From assembly GCF_000725495.1 (NCBI RefSeq), contig NZ_JNZD01000006.1, positions 186,001 to 250,000 of the forward strand: a stretch of 64,000 nt of DNA, in the 5' to 3' direction. Made by a program: the position numbers and the translations under genes. This document shows positions 61,046-64,000 of this stretch, in pieces. Source of the stretch: Streptomyces aureus. GTDB lineage: Bacteria > Actinomycetota > Actinomycetes > Streptomycetales > Streptomycetaceae. Numbering within the stretch: the first letter of the stretch is position 1; every line of letters begins with the position of its first letter. The notes beneath the pieces were generated by a model. The model made no database searches and was not told the DNA's origin. It saw only the letters and a list, made by a program, of their open reading frames with translations.

Positions 61046-61960
61046 ATGCCCACTGACGAGAACCGGCACCCGCTGCGCTTCGGCCTGAAGACGACGCCCA
61101 TGCACCTCTCCTACGACGAGATCCTCCGCGTCTGGGAAGAGGCCGACGACCTGCCCGAACTCGACGACGCCTGGCTGTGGGACCACCTGATGCCGCTGGC
61201 CGGACCGCCCGGCGGCGCCGTCCTGGAGGGCTGGACCCTGCTGGCGGCGCTGGCCGCCCGGACGACACGGCTGCGTCTCGGGCTGCTGGTCACCGCCAAC
61301 ACGCTGCGCGCCCCCGCCCACCTGGGGAAGATCGCCACCACGGTGGACGCCATCTCCGGCGGGCGCCTGGTCATGGGCCTGGGCGTCGGCGGCACGCGGC
61401 AGCCGGACGGCCCCAACCCGGCCGTCGCCGAGTTCGCCGCGTACGGGTTCCCGCTCCCGAGTCCCGCCGAGGGGCTCGCGCGGCTCACCGAGACGATCAC
61501 CATCCTGCGCCGCATGTGGACCGAGGAGGTCTTCGACCACGACGGCCCCTTCACCACCCTGCGCGGCACGCGCAACGGCCCCGGCCCCGCCCGGCCCGGG
61601 GGCCCTCCGCTGCTGCTCGGCGGCTGGGGCGACCGCACACTGCGGATCGTCGCCGAGCACGCCGACATCTGGAACGTCCCCGGCCCGCCGCACAACAGCA
61701 CCGAGTGGATCGCCGAGCGGGCCCGTGTCCTGGACGCGCACTGCGCGGCCATCGGCCGTGATCCCGCCGAGATCACCCGCTCCGCGCAGATCATCGTCGA
61801 CCACTCCGACCCCGCGGCCGCCCGTGCGCACGTCCACGCCCTCGCGGCGGCCGGGATCCGGCACGTCGTGCTGGCGCTGCCCCGCCCCTATCCGGACAAC
61901 GCGGCCCGCCGGCTCGTCGAGGAGATCGTCGTCCCGGTCCGCGAGAGCGGGATCGTGTGA
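61046..61960 (+). CDS. LLM-class (luciferase-like) F420-dependent oxidoreductase
   Basis: A 304-residue TIM-barrel flavin/F420 enzyme. LRFGLKTTPMHLSYDEILRV at the start, LWDHLMPL, TRLRLGLLVTANTLRAPAHL and GRLVMGLGVGG match actinobacterial LLM enzymes of the TIGR03560 type. They usually use reduced F420 to oxidise or reduce alcohols or enones; the substrate is unknown. ATG 61046 is chosen because the -10 at 61033 predicts initiation there; a GTG at 61037 is an alternative. It is divergent from and probably controlled by MarR. Confidence 0.9.
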   Translation: MPTDENRHPLRFGLKTTPMHLSYDEILRVWEEADDLPELDDAWLWDHLMPLAGPPGGAVLEGWTLLAALAARTTRLRLGLLVTANTLRAPAHLGKIATTVDAISGGRLVMGLGVGGTRQPDGPNPAVAEFAAYGFPLPSPAEGLARLTETITILRRMWTEEVFDHDGPFTTLRGTRNGPGPARPGGPPLLLGGWGDRTLRIVAEHADIWNVPGPPHNSTEWIAERARVLDAHCAAIGRDPAEITRSAQIIVDHSDPAAARAHVHALAAAGIRHVVLALPRPYPDNAARRLVEEIVVPVRESGIV

Positions 61961-62030
61961 CCACTCCCCCGCCGGGCACCCATCCCCCTGGACGCACAAC
62001 CCTGGGGACCGGCCGCTCGTCTGACCGACC

Positions 62031-62732
62031 GTGGCAGACCACGTGCACCGATGGGGTTTTCTCCGGGGCGCGGGCATCATCGTGCTCGCCGCGGCGGGGT
62101 TGTTCCTGACGGCCGGCGGCGTGTTCGGGCTGGTCGACGATCTCGCGCTCTCGGACAGGTTCGACTCCGCGGCCCCATGCGCGCGTTCCGACCGCGACGA
62201 TCTCTACGCACCGTGCCTGCACAGGGTCACGGCCGTGGTCACCTCCACCGGCACCGAAGGACGAGGGGGCAGCGTCGTAAGGATCACGCTCACAGGGCCC
62301 GCGCCCGTCGGCGGGGACGTCCGGCTGGACGACCCGCCCGGCGCCTTCCGCGACGTGCGCTCCGGCGACCGCGTCGACGTCACCGTCTGGGCGGGGACCG
62401 TCCCGAGCATGACCGTGCACGGCCACACCCGCCGGACCGAGGACGCTCCCGAGACGAACCTGCTGATCGACGCGGGCCTCCTCATCGCCGGCGCTGCGAT
62501 GTCGCTCGGCGGCCTCCACATGGCCTGGCTGTGGTTCTTCCGTCGGGAGCAACTCTCCGACGATCTCTCCGAGTTCAAGGCGGTCGGGGGCTGGGTCGGC
62601 GGCCAGTGCGTGCTGGCGATCCTCATCAACGCCCTTCTCGGTGTCGGCACCCTCACCGTGGTCCTGGTCCTCTGGGGCGCGCTCACGGTTCCGATGAGCC
62701 TCTACTTCTGGATCAAACTGCGTTACGACTGA
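62031..62732 (+). CDS. Membrane protein, four predicted TM segments
   Basis: The product has 233 residues. TM1 is about 10-33; an external domain of some 100 residues with two Cys (APCARSDRDD and YAPCLHR) follows; then TM2 (about 145-167), TM3 (about 187-205) and TM4 (about 207-228). The external domain is rich in beta strands (VTAVVTSTGTEG, SVVRITLTG). No family is recognised. GTG 62031 has no good ribosome site. It stands alone. Confidence 0.7.
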   Translation: MADHVHRWGFLRGAGIIVLAAAGLFLTAGGVFGLVDDLALSDRFDSAAPCARSDRDDLYAPCLHRVTAVVTSTGTEGRGGSVVRITLTGPAPVGGDVRLDDPPGAFRDVRSGDRVDVTVWAGTVPSMTVHGHTRRTEDAPETNLLIDAGLLIAGAAMSLGGLHMAWLWFFRREQLSDDLSEFKAVGGWVGGQCVLAILINALLGVGTLTVVLVLWGALTVPMSLYFWIKLRYD

Positions 62733-62965
62733 CCGAGGAGACCTGAAGTGGCCCCCGAACAGGGGCCGCTGACCCGGCCCCGGCCGCGTCGCCTTCGCGG
62801 CGCCCGGCACGCGTCCCCCGTACGCGTGCCGTTCGCCCGCCGTACGCCTTCTCCCTGTCTGATGACGGGCGGTCGTGAACACGACAGGGTGCAATCCGGC
62901 GTACGGATGCCATCCTGTGGGTCCACTTCCACCTCGGTCCGGTCGCACGTCCGGCGCCACGGGCT

Positions 62966-62977
62966 GACAACGTTGTC
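62966..62977. promoter_or_regulatory. Perfect 12-bp palindrome GACAACGTTGTC upstream of the GH92 gene
   Basis: GACAACGTTGTC is fully symmetric and sits 52 bp before the GH92 start. LacI-family sugar repressors use palindromes of this size and A/C-G/T pattern. The rest of the 296-bp gap 62733-63028 holds no gene. Confidence 0.55.
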
Positions 62978-63028
62978 TTCCGGTGAGGCCGGACCGTGCG
63001 CGTGTACGAGCGACGCTGGAGAGGTCAC

Positions 63029-64000
63029 GTGCCCATCAGATCCCGTTCCCGCCTGCACCTCGTGAGACCCGCGAGGACCGACCGCCGGCGGCACCGCCCG
63101 CTGCGCGCGCTGACCGCCGCGCTGCTCGCCGGGACGCTCGCCCTCGCCGTACCCGCGGCCGCTGGTCCGGCAGCCGCGGCCGCCGCCAAGTCCGCTTCCT
63201 CCGTGGGGACTTCGAGCGAGCCGTCCGACAGCACGGACCGTGCGGCGCTCGTCGACCCCTTCGTGTCGACCGCCGGCGACGACGGCAACGACCTTCCGGG
63301 CGCCCAGGCGCCGCACGGTCTGGCCAAGGTCAACCCGCTCACCGCACCGGACCGCAACCACTCCGGGTACGACTACGACGAGGACCACATCGCGGGCTTC
63401 ACCGCCACGAACCTCGACGGAGTCGGCGGCTCGGGCGGTGGCGGCGACCTGCTCGTCGTCCCGACCTCGGTGCGCTACGACAAGCGCCCGGCTCCGAGCA
63501 CGTACGCCCACGCCTACCGCCACGAGGACGAGACGGCGTCGCCCGGGTACTACCAGGTGGGGCTCGGGGCCCTCTCCGGCACCGGCTCCTCGGTGACGCA
63601 GGGCTCCGGCACGATCCGGGCCGAGATGGCCGCGACCACGCGCACGGCGCTGGAACGCTACACGTTCCCCTCCGGTGCGGCCCCCCAACTCGTCCTCGAC
63701 CTCGCGAACAACTTCACCAGCCGGACCCGTTCGACGCTGAGGGCGACGACGCTCCCGGACGGGACGACCTCGATCACGGGCATCGTCGCGGGATCCTTCA
63801 ACGGCGCGGCCTACCAGCTGTATTACGACGCGACCACGAACATCCCCGTGACCTCGCTGAGCAGTTGGGGCGGCGACGGCAAGCTGAGCGAAGCGACCAC
63901 GCAGGACGGTACCGACACCGGCGCCGTCCTGGGATTCGACGCGTCCGCCGGGAACACCGTCGAACTGCGGATCACGCTGTCGCCGATCAGCGCAGAACAG
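63029..64000 (+). CDS. Secreted GH92 alpha-mannosidase, N-terminal part (partial)
   Basis: The frame opens with GTG 63029 behind GGAGAGG and is still open at the right edge; 324 codons are visible. A basic head and hydrophobic segment (LRALTAALLAGTLALAVPAA) form the export signal. The mature part carries the GH92 N-terminal beta-sandwich motifs: VDPFVSTAGDDGNDLPGAQA, HSGYDYDEDHIAGFTATNLD and GVGGSGGGGDLLVVPT. GH92 enzymes are calcium-dependent exo-alpha-mannosidases acting on mannans or N-glycans; the catalytic domain lies outside the window. The palindrome at 62966 suggests sugar-dependent control. Confidence 0.9.
   Translation, partial: MPIRSRSRLHLVRPARTDRRRHRPLRALTAALLAGTLALAVPAAAGPAAAAAAKSASSVGTSSEPSDSTDRAALVDPFVSTAGDDGNDLPGAQAPHGLAKVNPLTAPDRNHSGYDYDEDHIAGFTATNLDGVGGSGGGGDLLVVPTSVRYDKRPAPSTYAHAYRHEDETASPGYYQVGLGALSGTGSSVTQGSGTIRAEMAATTRTALERYTFPSGAAPQLVLDLANNFTSRTRSTLRATTLPDGTTSITGIVAGSFNGAAYQLYYDATTNIPVTSLSSWGGDGKLSEATTQDGTDTGAVLGFDASAGNTVELRITLSPISAEQ

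Overview
The window is about 72% G+C, uses GTG starts, and carries many Tat or Sec export signals, lipoboxes, leaderless genes and ECF sigma factors. It reads as chromosomal DNA of a Streptomyces or close relative. Every call here comes from reading the sequence; no database search was run.

Left part (1-17.5 kb, minus strand): the edge of a lipid-primed polyketide cluster. A fatty acyl-AMP ligase (15733-17523) lies upstream of a 4925-residue megasynthase (562-15339). Its order is ACP, KS-AT-DH-(truncated ER)-KR-ACP, KS-AT-DH-KR-ACP, then a condensation domain and a C-terminal FkbH-type HAD domain. The ligase probably loads a fatty acid on the N-terminal ACP, two extensions follow, and the C-FkbH end probably handles the finished chain together with a glycerate-derived unit. 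A further gene starting at 481 runs off the left edge, so the rest of the cluster is outside the window.

18-26 kb: short accessory genes with signs of decay. They include a small membrane protein, an exporter fragment, a HIT hydrolase, a tRNA-like element with a poor anticodon arm, two methyltransferases, a lipoprotein, a divergent ArsR/MFS pair, a kinase remnant and an acyl-CoA dehydrogenase.

26-36 kb: mostly exported proteins. There is a latex-clearing-protein-like oxygenase, a DUF3068 protein, a GH64 beta-1,3-glucanase with CBM6 behind a clear promoter/operator, an Ig-like secreted protein, a PhzF enzyme and an FG-GAP protein. Several convergent pairs are separated by strong hairpins.

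36-50 kb: regulation and signalling. An ECF sigma factor overlaps its probable anti-sigma gene. A Ser/Thr kinase with an eight-blade extracellular propeller sits behind a PHO-box-like promoter. A lipoprotein overlaps a chloramphenicol phosphotransferase-like kinase gene. TetR with a TIGR03086 protein, a HEAT protein with a MerR-HEAT fusion, and HxlR with an F420-type reductase form local circuits.

50-64 kb: lipoproteins and secreted proteins, a nucleotidyltransferase-like protein, a SnoaL-tailed sigma factor divergent from a RibD-type reductase, an ANTAR protein, a glutamate-cysteine ligase-like enzyme, a threonine aldolase, a divergent MarR/LLM-oxidoreductase pair, a membrane protein, and the start of a GH92 alpha-mannosidase at the right edge.

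Tandem repeats are frequent: a hexamer array at 49-96, a 31-32 bp array at 47321-47508, a duplicated gene end at 55861-55936, and a 40-60 bp array at 60227-60545.
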